Shown here: one piece after another, positions 34,360 through 45,570 of the stretch
Numbering within the stretch: the first letter of the stretch is position 1
Layout: each line of letters begins with the position of its first letter
Assembly (NCBI GenBank): GCA_018398765.1
Contig: JAHBMJ010005780.1
Span: 1 to 64,000, forward strand
Source: Chromera velia
Lineage: Eukaryota; Sar; Chromeraceae
DNA: 64,000 bases
Direction of reading: 5' to 3'
Notes under the pieces: model-generated
What the model was told of the DNA's origin: nothing
What the model saw: only the letters and a program-made list of their open reading frames with translations
Database searches by the model: none
Translations under genes and position numbers: made by a program

Positions 34360-35590
34360 GCCACGGTATCTGTAGCCCAAACCGAAAGGTAAAATAAAGG
34401 TAAGGTGAGCCTGACCCCCTGCCTTGAATTTCACGCGAACGGTTCTGTCTGCTTCGCACAAACTCTGCAGACTCAGTGTAGATCGAGGTTGTAGTGCATC
34501 CACTGTGTAGGGACAGTGCTTTGACGTCGATCTTGCTGTGATTCCTTCGAGCCTCATTCTCAATCTGGAGCCAGGATGGTCCAGCTGTTCATTGAACCAG
34601 TCACCTTCATTTATTTCTTGTGGAGACGGTATTTCTTCATACAGTTCCGTCTCTCTTTCATTACCGTAACAATCGGCGCTCTGGCCTCTGTATCCCTCGG
34701 GCAGTATCTCCCGATGGGGGTACTACCGGTGGAGTCTCTGAAACAGTCAGGACCGAACCCTCTATCAAGGGGGCAAATGAGTTTGGCGATTTCGTTCGCA
34801 ACAGAAGTCCCGGTGGCGCTTCAATGGTAGTCGATGTAGCCCTTCAACCTCTAAGCAGACTCCTTCAGACCACAGGTTGGTTTTTCTCCTTTTCCCTTTT
34901 CCATTTTGTCAGATAAAATCGATCTAAGTCGATCCCGTCTGAACACTGCCTTGGCTCTCTGTTTCCCGCGTGACAGCGTCAGCCGCATACGTGACTAGTT
35001 GGTGACCTGTCTGGAACGTATGTTATGGAAGGAAAGACGGTCAGCGGAGATGGTTCTTTCGAAATCCCTCTGGCTCTTTTCTTCTGGGGTCGCTCACGCG
35101 ATCCGTTTCGTTGCCTGGCATCCTGCTGAACCTCCCTGTTAACTTCCCAGAGACACTATTCAGGAGACAGACGCAGAGAGGTAGACAGATAGACAGACAG
35201 GCAGGCAGGCACAGGTAGGCAGGCAGGCAGGCACACAGACACAGACAGACAGACAGACAGACAGACAGATAGACAGACAGACAGACAGACAACGTGACTT
35301 CTTTTTATCTTTTTTTGTTCTGTCTCTTTTTAAATACAACAAACAGACAGCTTTAGAGACAGATGGGGAGGTAGATTCCAGGGAAGGATAGAATGAGTGA
35401 GATAGAGGGAACGAAACGTCTTCTTTTTATTTAAAAATTCCCTTTTTTCTCTCCTTAGTCTCTTTCCCTCCCTCTCTTTGCATCTCTACCTTCCCGCCTG
35501 AATGCCTTTGACTGAACTGTGTCGTCACTTGATCCTGCGAGTGCAGATCCCCGGAAAGGGTCCAGTAGCGTTGCTCTGAGGAGCAGTTTA
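34360..35590. other. Unassigned stretch with a (CAGA)n array
   Basis: No gene was recognised. A CAGA/CAGG tetranucleotide array occupies about 35165-35291. The rest is ordinary-looking non-coding sequence with short open frames. Confidence 0.5.
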
Positions 35591-37681
35591 AGACTGCTCC
35601 AAATGCCCGATATCCCCAATTTGAGTGCCATCGCCGACCTCAGCCGGAACCCCCTTGAGAAGCCTAATGAGGAGGAAAAGAACCCTCTTCCCACTACTGA
35701 CCAGATCTGGAAGGAAGGCCAGGCTCAAAGGGGCAGACTGCTCCAAATGCCTGATATCCCCGATTTCAGTGCCATCACCGACCCCAGCCGCAACCCCCTT
35801 GAGAAGCCTGATGAGGAGGAAAAGAACCCTCTTCCCACTGCTGACCAGATCTGGGAGGAAGGCCAGGCTCAAAAGGGCAGACTGCTCCAAATGCCTGACA
35901 TCCTCGATTTGAGTGTCATCGCCGACCCCAGCCGCAACCCCCTTGAGAAGCCTGATGAGGAGGAAAAGAACCTGGAAAAGAACCCTCTTCCCACTGCTGA
36001 CCAGATCTGGGAGGAAGACCAGGCTCAAAGGGGCAGACTGCTCCAAATGCCCGACATCCCCGATTTGAGTGCCATCGCCAACCCCAGCCGCAACCCCCTT
36101 GAGATGCCTGATGAAGAGGAAAAGAACCCTCTTCCCACTGCTGACCAGATCAAGGAGGAAGGCCAGGCTCAAAAGGGCAGACTGCTCTAAATGCCCGACA
36201 TCCCCGATTTGAGTGCCATCGCCGACCCTAGCCGCAACCCCCTTGAGAAGCCTGATAAGGAGGAAAAGAACCCTCTTCCCACTGCTGACCAGATCTGGGA
36301 GGAAGGCCAGGCTCAAAGGGACAGACTGCTCTAAATGCCCGACATCTCCGATTTGAATGCCATCGCCGACCCCAGCCGCAACCCCCTTGAGAAGCCTGAT
36401 GAGGAGGAAAAGAACCCTCTTCCCACTGCTGACTAGATCTAGGAGGAAGGCCAGGCTCAAAGGGGCAGACTGCTCCAAATGCCTGACATCCCCGATTTGA
36501 GTGCCATCGCCGACCCCAGCCGCAACCCCCTTGAGAAGCCTGATGAGGAGGAAAAGAACCCTCTTCCCACTGCTGACCAGATCTAGGAGGAAGGCCAGGC
36601 TCAAAGGAGCAGACTGCTCCAAATGCCTGACATCCCCGATTTGAATGCCATCGCCGACCCCAGCCGCAACCCCCTTGAGAAGCCTGATGAGGAGGAAAAG
36701 AACTGTCTTCTTACTGCTGACCAGATCTGGGAGGAAGGCCAGGCTCAAAGAGGCAGACTGCTCTAAATGCCCGACATCTCCGATTTGAATGCCATCGCTG
36801 ACCCCAGCCGCAACCCCCTTGAGAAGCCTGATGAGGAGGAAAAGAACCCTCTTCCCACTGCTGACCAGATCTAGGAGGAAAGCCAGGCTCAAAGGGGCAG
36901 ACTGCTCCAAATGCCTAACATCCCCGATTTGAGTGCCATCGCCGACCCCAGCCGTAACCCTCTTGAGAAGCCTGATGAGGAGGAAAAGAACTGTCTTCTT
37001 ACTGCTGACCAGATCTGGGAGGAAGCCCAGGCTCAAAGGGACAGATTGCTCTAAATGCCCGACATCCCCGATTTGAATGCTATCGCCGACCCCAGCCGCA
37101 ACCCCCTTGAGAAGCCTGATGAGGAGGAAAAGAACCCTCTTCCCACTGCTGACTAGATCTAGGAGGAAGGCCAGGCTCAAAGGGGCAGACTGCTCCAAAT
37201 GCCCGACATCCCCGATTTGAGTGCCATCGCCGACCTCAGCCGCAACCCTCTTGAGAAGCCTGATAAGGAGGAAAAGAACTGTCTTCTTACTGCTGACCAG
37301 ATCTGGGAGGAAGGCCAGGCTCAAAGGGGCAGACTGCTCCAAATGCCTGACATCCCCGATTTGAGTGCCATCGCCGACCCCAGCCGCAACCCCCTTGAGA
37401 AGCCTGATAAGAAGGAAAAGAACCCTCTTCCCACTGCTGACCAGATCTGGGAGGAACTTTAAGGCCAGGCTCAAAGGGGCAGACTGTTCTAAATGCCCGA
37501 CATCCCCGATTTGAGTGCCATCGCCGACCCCAGCCGCAACCCCTTTGAGAAGCCTGATGAGGAGGAAAAGAACCCTCTTCCCACTGCTGACCAGATCAGG
37601 GACGAAGGCCAGGCTCAAAGGGGCAGACTGCTTCAAATACCCGACGTTCAGTGAGGGACTCTCAAAGAGTAGGCTAGGCAT
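35588..37681 (-). CDS. Possible minus-strand repeat protein (48-residue units), unproven
   Basis: The minus strand is open from about 37714 to the stop at 35588, through every copy of the 144-bp repeat. The first ATG in frame is at 37681; upstream of it the frame only offers GTG, so an earlier exon would be needed for a longer product. Each unit reads like LEQSAPLSLAFLPDLVSSGK followed by a hydrophobic LFLLIRLLKGVAAGVG segment. CAA-to-TAA changes that break the plus-strand reading are silent on the minus strand (TTG to TTA, Leu), and length changes are multiples of three. No similarity to a known family was recognised. The alternative is that the ancestral coding strand was plus and has decayed. 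Confidence 0.3.
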   Translation of the reverse strand: MPSLLFESPSLNVGYLKQSAPLSLAFVPDLVSSGKRVLFLLIRLLKGVAAGVGDGTQIGDVGHLEQSAPLSLALKFLPDLVSSGKRVLFLLIRLLKGVAAGVGDGTQIGDVRHLEQSAPLSLAFLPDLVSSKKTVLFLLIRLLKRVAAEVGDGTQIGDVGHLEQSAPLSLAFLLDLVSSGKRVLFLLIRLLKGVAAGVGDSIQIGDVGHLEQSVPLSLGFLPDLVSSKKTVLFLLIRLLKRVTAGVGDGTQIGDVRHLEQSAPLSLAFLLDLVSSGKRVLFLLIRLLKGVAAGVSDGIQIGDVGHLEQSASLSLAFLPDLVSSKKTVLFLLIRLLKGVAAGVGDGIQIGDVRHLEQSAPLSLAFLLDLVSSGKRVLFLLIRLLKGVAAGVGDGTQIGDVRHLEQSAPLSLAFLLDLVSSGKRVLFLLIRLLKGVAAGVGDGIQIGDVGHLEQSVPLSLAFLPDLVSSGKRVLFLLIRLLKGVAARVGDGTQIGDVGHLEQSALLSLAFLLDLVSSGKRVLFLFIRHLKGVAAGVGDGTQIGDVGHLEQSAPLSLVFLPDLVSSGKRVLFQVLFLLIRLLKGVAAGVGDDTQIEDVRHLEQSALLSLAFLPDLVSSGKRVLFLLIRLLKGVAAGVGDGTEIGDIRHLEQSAPLSLAFLPDLVSSGKRVLFLLIRLLKGVPAEVGDGTQIGDIGHLEQS
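35597..37645. repeat. 144-bp (48-codon) tandem repeat, about 14 copies
   Basis: A 144-bp unit is repeated about 14 times with roughly 90-95% identity. Departures in length are multiples of three: 12 extra bases near 35970 and about 6 near 37457. On the plus strand the unit reads as an acidic peptide (QMPDIPDLSAIADPSRNPLE, then KPDEEEKNPLPTADQIWEEG), but TAA or TAG interrupts about half of the copies. On the minus strand all copies stay open. Confidence 0.93.
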
Positions 37682-37714
37682 GTCATAAAACAAAAGGGAA
37701 AGGGATGTATTCAC

Positions 37715-39898
37715 CTCATGCAGAGAGGGAAGGGAAAAGATCTGCGACTTACAACCAGGTAGATTAGACCCGCTACAAAAATAGGGCAGAGACGTACTGC
37801 AGTAACTGTTGAATGGTATATACTTGTGAGTATACCTTTATCTTTCCAGCAGTCCGTGCGGCGCCCGTCTGTCATTAGAGGGTATCATTGCTGGAAGATG
37901 TTACTGAGGGTGAAGTGAATGAGATTCGTGTGAATTTTGATAATCAGATAAAGAAAGAAAAAAAGAAGAGAGAGAGGTCAGTGTGAGAAGATTAACGGAT
38001 GTGAGTGAGCAGCATGGATGGATGGAAGGGGTGAGGTCCTGCTGGCTGGTTGTCTTCTTCGTTTGTTTGTTTGTTTTTTTTCTCCTTGTTGTATCTTCTC
38101 TCTCTCGACTGATCGAGATTTCCATCCTTGTAAGGTCTCAATCTTCGATCAATTGATCGTTCTTCTGCATGTTTTTTTATTCCAGCCTGTTGGGTACCTG
38201 TGTTGATCTGTCTTTCGAACGTTTATCTCTTCTTTTTTTTGTTTGCCTCTTCACCTCTATTCATCTTTCATTCTATCTATCCTTTCTTTTCTACATGAAG
38301 AGCATTTCCTATCTGTTGTTGCATTCCTTTGGGACCAGTTTGAAAAAGGCTTGAAAGAGCTGAACCGGCATTGCCAATACAGAGATTCTGCCTAGCTAAC
38401 ACAAGGAGATGAGAGGCTCGATCAACCTACAAGTAAGTAAGTATGTATGTCATTCAATTTCAAATTGGTCGAGGTTGGTGATGGCCACAGCCTTGAAGGG
38501 GTGCGGGGGAATCAGTGTGTAAGGGCGAGTGCAGAAAAGAATTAAAGGATGGAATGCATGTGGGAATAATGATGTGCCACGTGACAGCCAGGGGTCTGCT
38601 TTCCTTCCTTCCTTCCTTCCTTAGGGGGGGATTACCACATGGCTGGTCGACGGAGTGCAAGATCAACGGAAGTCTTAGAGAAAAATACTGAGCCAGCTGC
38701 AATATCGTCTGTAAACCAGCTGCAATATCGTCTGTAAGCCCCCTGTGTGTGTCGAAAGTGACTTCTTTTCTCCCCCAGTTGTTCCTCCTTTCCGTCGAGT
38801 GGGTAATACGATTCACATACAATAGAAAATTGTCAATGCAGCCAGCCGTTGACTGGGCAAAAAGGAAAGAAGAAAGAGGGAATACAGAAAATGACAGAAA
38901 AGTACACAAAATTTTGACTTGAAAGGAAAACGAATGAGAGAAGTACCTCTTGCATACTCTTGTTTTACATCTTGTGAAGTCAATTGGATCGTCGTTTTTT
39001 CCTGCATGCATGCATGCCCCAATTAAGCATCTGTTTGGTATTAATTTGCCAGCCCCTCGCTGACAAAAAAAACACACACCTGGCAAGGTGACCAATGTTT
39101 TTTTTCCTGTATACCGTTTGCAACACCCGAAATTGTAACACGTTTTTTCCTGCTTGGCAGTGCAGCAACTTATGTCCATGTCGAACATTGTCAGGCTGAA
39201 TGTCGGGGTAACACCCATCCACTGGCTTTTTTTTTCGTAGTTTAAACACTGTTTTTATTCCGGCCTACTTTTTGTTGATCCAAGTGAAAAGAAATTTAGA
39301 AAGAAATGCAAGTCATGATTGGTCCTCAAAGAATCAGCGGCTGCTCTTCTAGGGGCTAAGTTAGGGCGTTGGCTGCCCTAGCTTTCCTTTGATCGCCATC
39401 ATGCATTTATATAGACCAGACTGTAGAAAGACAAAAGCAAATCATCGTCAGACTGAAAGTTTATGAATAAGTTCAGAACAACTGTTAGAAGAACTCTGTT
39501 ATAAACAACAAGAATGCGTGGCCCCTCCACGTTTATTGTAAAACATCCATTCCGTGCGTTACATCTAGTAGTAGCGTTATAACAGTTTTGTTAGCTTTTG
39601 ATCGATTTTTTTATTCCTAGCTTTATTCCTATCTAGATTCATATACTAAATACGAAATTTTACTAGACTAAGTTCTTACAAAATATTAGAAACTACGTAC
39701 TATTTAGTAAAACTAAGTCAGAAAGTTAGTTAGTCAGTTGAAGGATGTCTAATCCTAAGCAGCAAGGCCTATATAACCCCAGTTGAAGCACTAATGAAAC
39801 TCCCACATGGTCGACTAGCAAATTAATAAATCTAGAGCAAAATCATTTTTTAAAAAAATAGAATTGATAATTATATAATGATTATGACTAGGATTATG
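37715..39898. other. Unassigned intergenic stretch
   Basis: Open frames up to about 250 codons exist on the minus strand (38460-39218), but the translation has no recognisable domain and is cysteine/phenylalanine-rich in a non-protein-like way. A short TTCC run lies near 38603. The stretch becomes AT-rich beyond about 39300. Confidence 0.4.
38693..38737. repeat. 22-bp tandem duplication
   Basis: CCAGCTGCAATATCGTCTGT plus AA occurs at 38693-38714 and again at 38716-38737, one base apart. It lies in sequence without a recognisable gene. Confidence 0.9.
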
Positions 39899-40444
39899 AT
39901 TACACTGTGCTGTTAGGAGTAATCAACTTAGTTTGGTTACCCCGGTAGCCGTTAGGCCGCTTGGTAACCATTTTCATGGTTATGGTAATTATGCAGAGTC
40001 AATTGATTACTGTTATTTTAGTAACCAAAACAGTGGTAATCGTTCTTTTCAGCTAGACAAACTGTGATGTGATATGGATTAACTAGTGGTACTGGGTAAA
40101 TCGGGTACCAAAAATTAATAAATTTATATTGCAAAGTTCTCTTATATACTATCTACAAATATGGGTAACTAGATTTGTAAATTAAAGTCAAATTTTTGAT
40201 ATTATAGAAACAACTTATAATTAGACAAAACAAGTTTAGAAATGATTGTTTTTATATCGTACATAGTTTTTAAAGATGCGTTTCCCCTATATTAAATCCT
40301 AATTCTACATGTTTGCGGCCAGATTACCGCAGTAGCGGTAGTCCCCTCAGACCTCCCCAGTTACCAAATTTCGGTTACCAATTTCATAGTAACCAAAGGC
40401 CTTCTGAGAAAGGCCAATAGTTACTCCTAACAGCACAATGTAAT
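39899..40444. mobile_element. MITE-like non-autonomous element with 24-bp terminal inverted repeats
   Basis: The left end ATTACACTGTGCTGTTAGGA plus GTAA (39899-39922) matches the reverse complement of the right end (40421-40444) at 23 of 24 positions. TATG directly flanks both ends (39895-39898 and 40445-40448) as a candidate target-site duplication. The 546-bp interior is AT-rich with GGTTACC-type inner repeats and no coding capacity. The structure fits a miniature DNA transposon; the superfamily is not assignable from this copy alone. Confidence 0.75.
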
Positions 40445-40921
40445 TATGACGATGATGTTAAACTAGATATCGAAGTAGATTATGATGATTGGAGGCTAGA
40501 TTGGAGGAAAACTTATAGTTTTAAAGTGTATTTAAAGTAAAGGTTAAAAAGGTTATGAATGAATGAATTGAATGAATTGAGGCAGTTAAAGCCGGTGAAC
40601 ACACTACTTAGGCTCTAGCCAACTGCAGGGCATGAATATATTATTATTCTCACCGCGACTTCGTGCGGCTACTAGTGCGGCTATATGCTTCACAACGAGC
40701 TACACCATGATTTTATTTGATGCACGTATGAAAGAACACATAAATAACATAGCGTTGTGCTTCGAAAACTCCCGTAAGAACGATTATCATGAAGATATAT
40801 AATGTACAATTTGTCAACTCTCAACTTGACACGAGTCTCAAAGCCCGTAGCTTTTGCTTTCAAAGTTGTGCAGACCACTGTACCAGCCTCTGCCTTTACG
40901 TACCTGTTTTAGGGTCCGTAT
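40445..40921. other. AT-rich intergenic sequence downstream of the kinesin gene
   Basis: No gene was recognised. It presumably contains part of the kinesin 3' UTR on the minus strand. Confidence 0.4.
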
Positions 40922-43458
40922 TCAAGCAGAATCGTCGTTGACCGCGGCCCGGCCTGCCCAACCCACCCCACTCAGTGCTTCCCCCTGGCAGTCTCTTCGA
41001 TCCCGGGGGCTGGGGGACTGACAAATCAAATTCTGCCTCACGAAACTGCCCTTTCTACCGCTTTCTCTACGAAATGCACTCTGAGATGAAGGAAGAACTG
41101 CAAAAACACCCTGAAGCTGCGGCGAACATGGAGGCCTAGGCCCTCCCCCCCTCGATTCCAGACTAGGTCTGGGGCGGGGAGGGAGGACGGGACGTGACTG
41201 ATCCCTGCCCCCCTTCCCTGAGCTGCTCAACCAACGATGCTGCGCGGATTCAATCTTTAATTCTCCCCCCCTGCATGCCACTGCGCTCCGCGTGCCGCCG
41301 GGCTCCGTGAGGAGGCAGTGCCGGGGCCCATCAAGCGCTGCAAGGTGGCCTGCCTCTGCTCCTCCCTCGCCTGAAGCTGTGGAACCGCCTGCACAGCGTG
41401 CGAGCGGGCACTCCCAATAGTGGCCGGGGTAGAGGGGCCTGAGAGGGTCCCGCCTCTCGCTCCTCCTCCTCCTCCTCCTCGGGACCTGACTGGGGTCACA
41501 GGGGGGGCAGGTTGGTCGGGGGCAACAGGAGAGGGAGGGGGGTGGTGGTGGGAACNNGGGGGGGGGAGAGGGTGCTCTATGCATAGTTGGGGAAATGGGA
41601 ATGGGAGAAGCTGCAGCATTGGGGGCATGAGCTGAGGGTGTGAGGGGACCGACAGGTGCGGGTTTCGTGTTCATGTGCAACACTGGGTGCATTGGACTCA
41701 ACAAGAAAGAAGAACGGCGAGGGTAACCGTTGCCGCTTTCACGTCCTGCAGTCAGACCGTCTGCCCCCTTTCCACGTGATCCTCTGATGACTCGAGTCAG
41801 GTGAACGCTCCGTCGCTGTTGCTGTTGCTGGGGTGGGGCCGGGTTTGCTGACGAGGAGACGGGCACGGGTGCAGGCAGAGGCATTGGGGGGGCATGCAGA
41901 CCGATTGACGCACGCGAGGGGTGGAGCGGAAGAGGAACGTTGGCCCTTGGAAGGGGCCGCGGGAGGGAGTTCAGAGGGAGATGGTGAGGTGGAGGGTGGG
42001 ATGGAATTTGACGATTCTGCTGCTGGTGCTGTGGGGGTACGGGTGGGTGAACTCTGGAGGTTCTCTGGAAATCCCATCGGATGGCACTTGCAGCAGACTC
42101 TCTCCACTGATTGCTGCCGGCCTTGGGACCTGGTCTGTCCCCTTTTTCTGCTGTTGGGACAACGGAAAGGTCGCTGCGGAATATCGAAGCACCAGGCTGG
42201 GGGCTTCCTGTGGAATTATTTCGATTTGGGTGTTGTTGGTGTGTATGTGGACCGAAGGACGGCTTTTGGACTCCAAGCACCGAGGGGGGTGAAGGGGGGT
42301 GCTGTGCGGAGAGTCTGGGGGTGGAAATGAAAGTTCTCCCGTTGCTAATGTCCGTTTGAGATCTCGATCTCTTTTCTCCCTCCTCTTTCTCACTCAAACT
42401 GTCCTCCCGGCACCCGCCCTTTGCACTGCCTCTCCCCGCACTTCCTCCTGTCAACTGAATCACACCTCCACCATCTCTTCCTGCATTCGCTACAGAGGCG
42501 AACGAAGGCGTTGCCTGGTGTGAACTATCTGCATTCATACCGGTGGACGGAAGCTCGCGGGGGGGGATCTGTACAGAGGGTGCCGCCTGACGTTCATCAT
42601 GAGCCAGGGACGAGGTGAGAGATCTCCTCGCTTTGATTCGTGATGTGGGTGTGCGGGCTTTGACTTCTTCTAGGCGGGAGGAAGAGGAAGTGTGAGAGCG
42701 CCCATTCCCCTTCCCCTTCCCATTCTCATCAGGTCCTGTGGCTGCTGTTTCTTCAAGGGACAATGAGAGACATCCTGCCCCGCTTCCCTTCTGCTGCACA
42801 TTTGGGACATCGGCCTCCTCCGTCTTGTCTTTCTGTGTCTCTTCCCCGTCTCCTTCAGACTCATTGGAACTGATCTCGATAGCTGAAGGGTCAATCATGC
42901 GGTCTGAGGGGGGCACTTCACAGGGGGCGGGGCTGAAGGGGGCGTCCGATTGCGCTCCCCTGCAAGCCGCCGCTTTGATCACAGAAAGGAAACTGGACTC
43001 CCCCACGCCTGCCCTGAGAGCAGCCCCTGCAATGTTCTTCCTCCCAGACCTCACAACACTCATGCAGTCAGCCCCAGCCCTCCCCGCATGCAAATCCTCC
43101 TCTACTGCTGCTGCCTGGACCCCCACCTCAATGTACTCCTTCTCCTTCTGCTGCAGAATACAGGGAGGGACCCCCGACTGGCCCCCTGTCGCACTGCAGG
43201 ACGAAGACGAAGGGGCAGAAGCTGCCCCTGCTTTGCCGTTGATTTTCGTGTTTTCATTCTCCTCCTCTGCGGCACTGCTGCAGGGGACGAAAAAGTCCCT
43301 CCTCTGCAGGCCCCCGAGAGGTCCCCCCCCCCTCCCTGTGTCCTTCCCTCCAGCTGCCTCATTTTGTTGAAGGCCTCGTCCCTCTCTCTCCTGAACCTCT
43401 CTGCTCTCCTCTCGGCCAGATCGAGTTTGTTTCTCGCCTCGTTAAGTTCTTCTTTCGT
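40922..43458 (-). other. Kinesin terminal exon: end of coiled coil and Pro/Ser-rich tail, frame uncertain
   Basis: The exon opens after CTCAG with a clear helix ([20 protein letters not shown]). About 125 nt in, a run of ten C (43323-43332 on plus) separates this frame from the one that stays open below about 43290. One extra base would join them, or an intron from the GT in GAGAGGTTCAGG to the acceptor CCCCTGCAG near 43290 would also restore phase. The tail is rich in Pro, Ser, Gln and His. The NN at 41556-41557 makes the final frame unknown: the frame ending at 41257 (with [20 protein letters not shown]) looks more protein-like than the one ending at 40922. Confidence 0.55.
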
Positions 43459-45533
43459 CTGAGGGGGGTCGGAGGGGAAAAGGAAAGGGGAAAGGATTGA
43501 ATCAAAGATGTGGTAAAGAGAACAAGAAAGAATATTTGGGGGATTGGGATCTCGGACAGGTTAACGCGTCAGAGGAATCAAGGTGGGGGAAGAAAAAAGC
43601 AACCGGAAAAGAAAGAAAGAAAAGTGCAACAGGAGATGCAGAAACAAAGAAGCATCAAATGAAATGCTTTTAATCTAATGATACAGAATGAATGCCACAA
43701 AATTTTAATTTAATGATACAGAATGAATGCCACCCACGCGGCCTTACTTCTCAATCCTGTCCGACACACTGACTTTGTACAAATGCTGAATCGCCCCCTT
43801 TTGCCTGTTTTGGGCCATCCGCGTGTTGTCATCCTCCAAGCTCTTCTCACGGGCACGCGAGCGATCCAACTGCAGAGAAAAAAAAGGCGCCCGTTAAAGC
43901 ACACACACTCACATGCATGCACACAGAGGGGGGGGATGCGCGTGAGGCAGGCAGGCGCAAGACAGCGCACTAATTGTATTTTTCTTCTGTCCTTCTTTCC
44001 TCTCCTCACACTTTTGCAATCCATTTCTACTCGAGAGCTACTCAAGAAGTATTTTTCGACCGACGTTTTTCCCTTATCATCAAGATCAAGCAGGTAGGTC
44101 AGGTATGCAGAATCGACATGCAGTTAGGTACGGAGGGAGGAAATCTCCGGCAAGAAGGCATGCAGAGAGATGAAAAGAACAACAAAAACTACAATGCAAA
44201 ATGTCCTTGGAGGAAACGAGAAGGTGAAAGAAAGAGACGGGAACAAAAAGAAGCCCCAGGACCAACACGCACAGCCCTCAACCCATGCGCCCCCGAATCC
44301 CTCTCGCCCCCCCCCCCTTCGACGTACAGCTGACGCGCTGACCGACCTCTCCCTTGACCAACGACACTTCCGACTTGAGCTCGGTCACGCATCTCTGGAG
44401 TTCCTCTGCCTGCTGGATCTTGGTGGCCATCTGAAAAGAAGAAGAAACAAACCATGCATCAACGCAAGCAAAATGGGATCCCACAAAGCACGCAGAAAAA
44501 GATTGGTGACCAAAGCTGCGTGGTAGAAAACAAGAAAGACGCACATGCATGCATGCAGAAGCGGGTCCGTCCCTCTGCATGCATGGTGTCGGTTCTTCAA
44601 GAAACCGACCTTCCTCTCCGACTCTCGAAGGGAGCTGCCGAGAAGAGAAAAGGCACCCAATAGTCGAAATCACGCAGACATACATACAGAGGGAAAGGGA
44701 GGGTCTGAGTGAACTACGGGAGGCACAGATGCAGGCACTCAGATACACAGTCATTTCTCCCTCACTCCCTGCTGATGCTATCGTATCAATCACATCACGG
44801 ACCTTCGCCTTCTCGGCTTCCGCCTTCGCCCTGTTCTCCTCTGCCTCCTTCGCCCTCTTCTCGGCTTGCAGGGTCTGTGCCTCGTTTGCCTGCAACACGA
44901 CGACGCACAATTGGAGGGAACAACACAATCATGGTGAGGCGAGGGGAGGGAAGAGAAGAGGCGTGAGCGATTCAAAGGAGCCGGGGCCAAGAAAGGAAGG
45001 AAGGCAGAAAAGAGAAGACATGCAGTCACTGGTGGGTCTTGTTCAATGAAAGGACAGAGAGAGAGAGAGAACCCTGCAACCTGCATGCAGACTTTTTCTT
45101 TCTGTTGCATGGAGGGATTGCTTCGGATTGACTTACGGTCTGATCCAGTCCACACACACAGAATTCTGCGTGAATCGAATCAACGTGACCCTCTTTACCT
45201 ACTCACCCACCTACCTGGAGCTTCGTCACAAGGGCTCGGGCGTCCTGCCGCTCCCGCTGCCTTTCATTCTCCAGACGCACCTGAATCGACGAATTTACGC
45301 AATACAAGAAAGACAAATCAAAGCAATCCGGCAGGGGTGATCGGATGAGGGAGGAAGAGGGAGGCGACAGACACTTTTTCTTGACGCGAACACGCTGCAC
45401 ACACAAAACATCTCTCCTCCCTTTCTGTTTGAATAAGGCGTGAAGGAAAGGTGATGGGGGCCGAGAGGGAGGGGGAAGGGGGAAAAAGAGGGCAGTTTGT
45501 TGAAGTACAGAAGGGGGCTGGACTGACGGTGCG

Positions 45534-45570
<37 letters not shown>

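Noticed and set aside
35597-37645. CRISPR array
   Set aside because: The 144-bp units are nearly identical throughout without unique spacers, in a eukaryotic context. The same holds for the 85-bp array at 52463.
38460-39218. 252-codon minus-strand open frame
   Set aside because: No recognisable domain, includes a tandem duplication and a TTCC run, and has no chainable exons. Left as unassigned.
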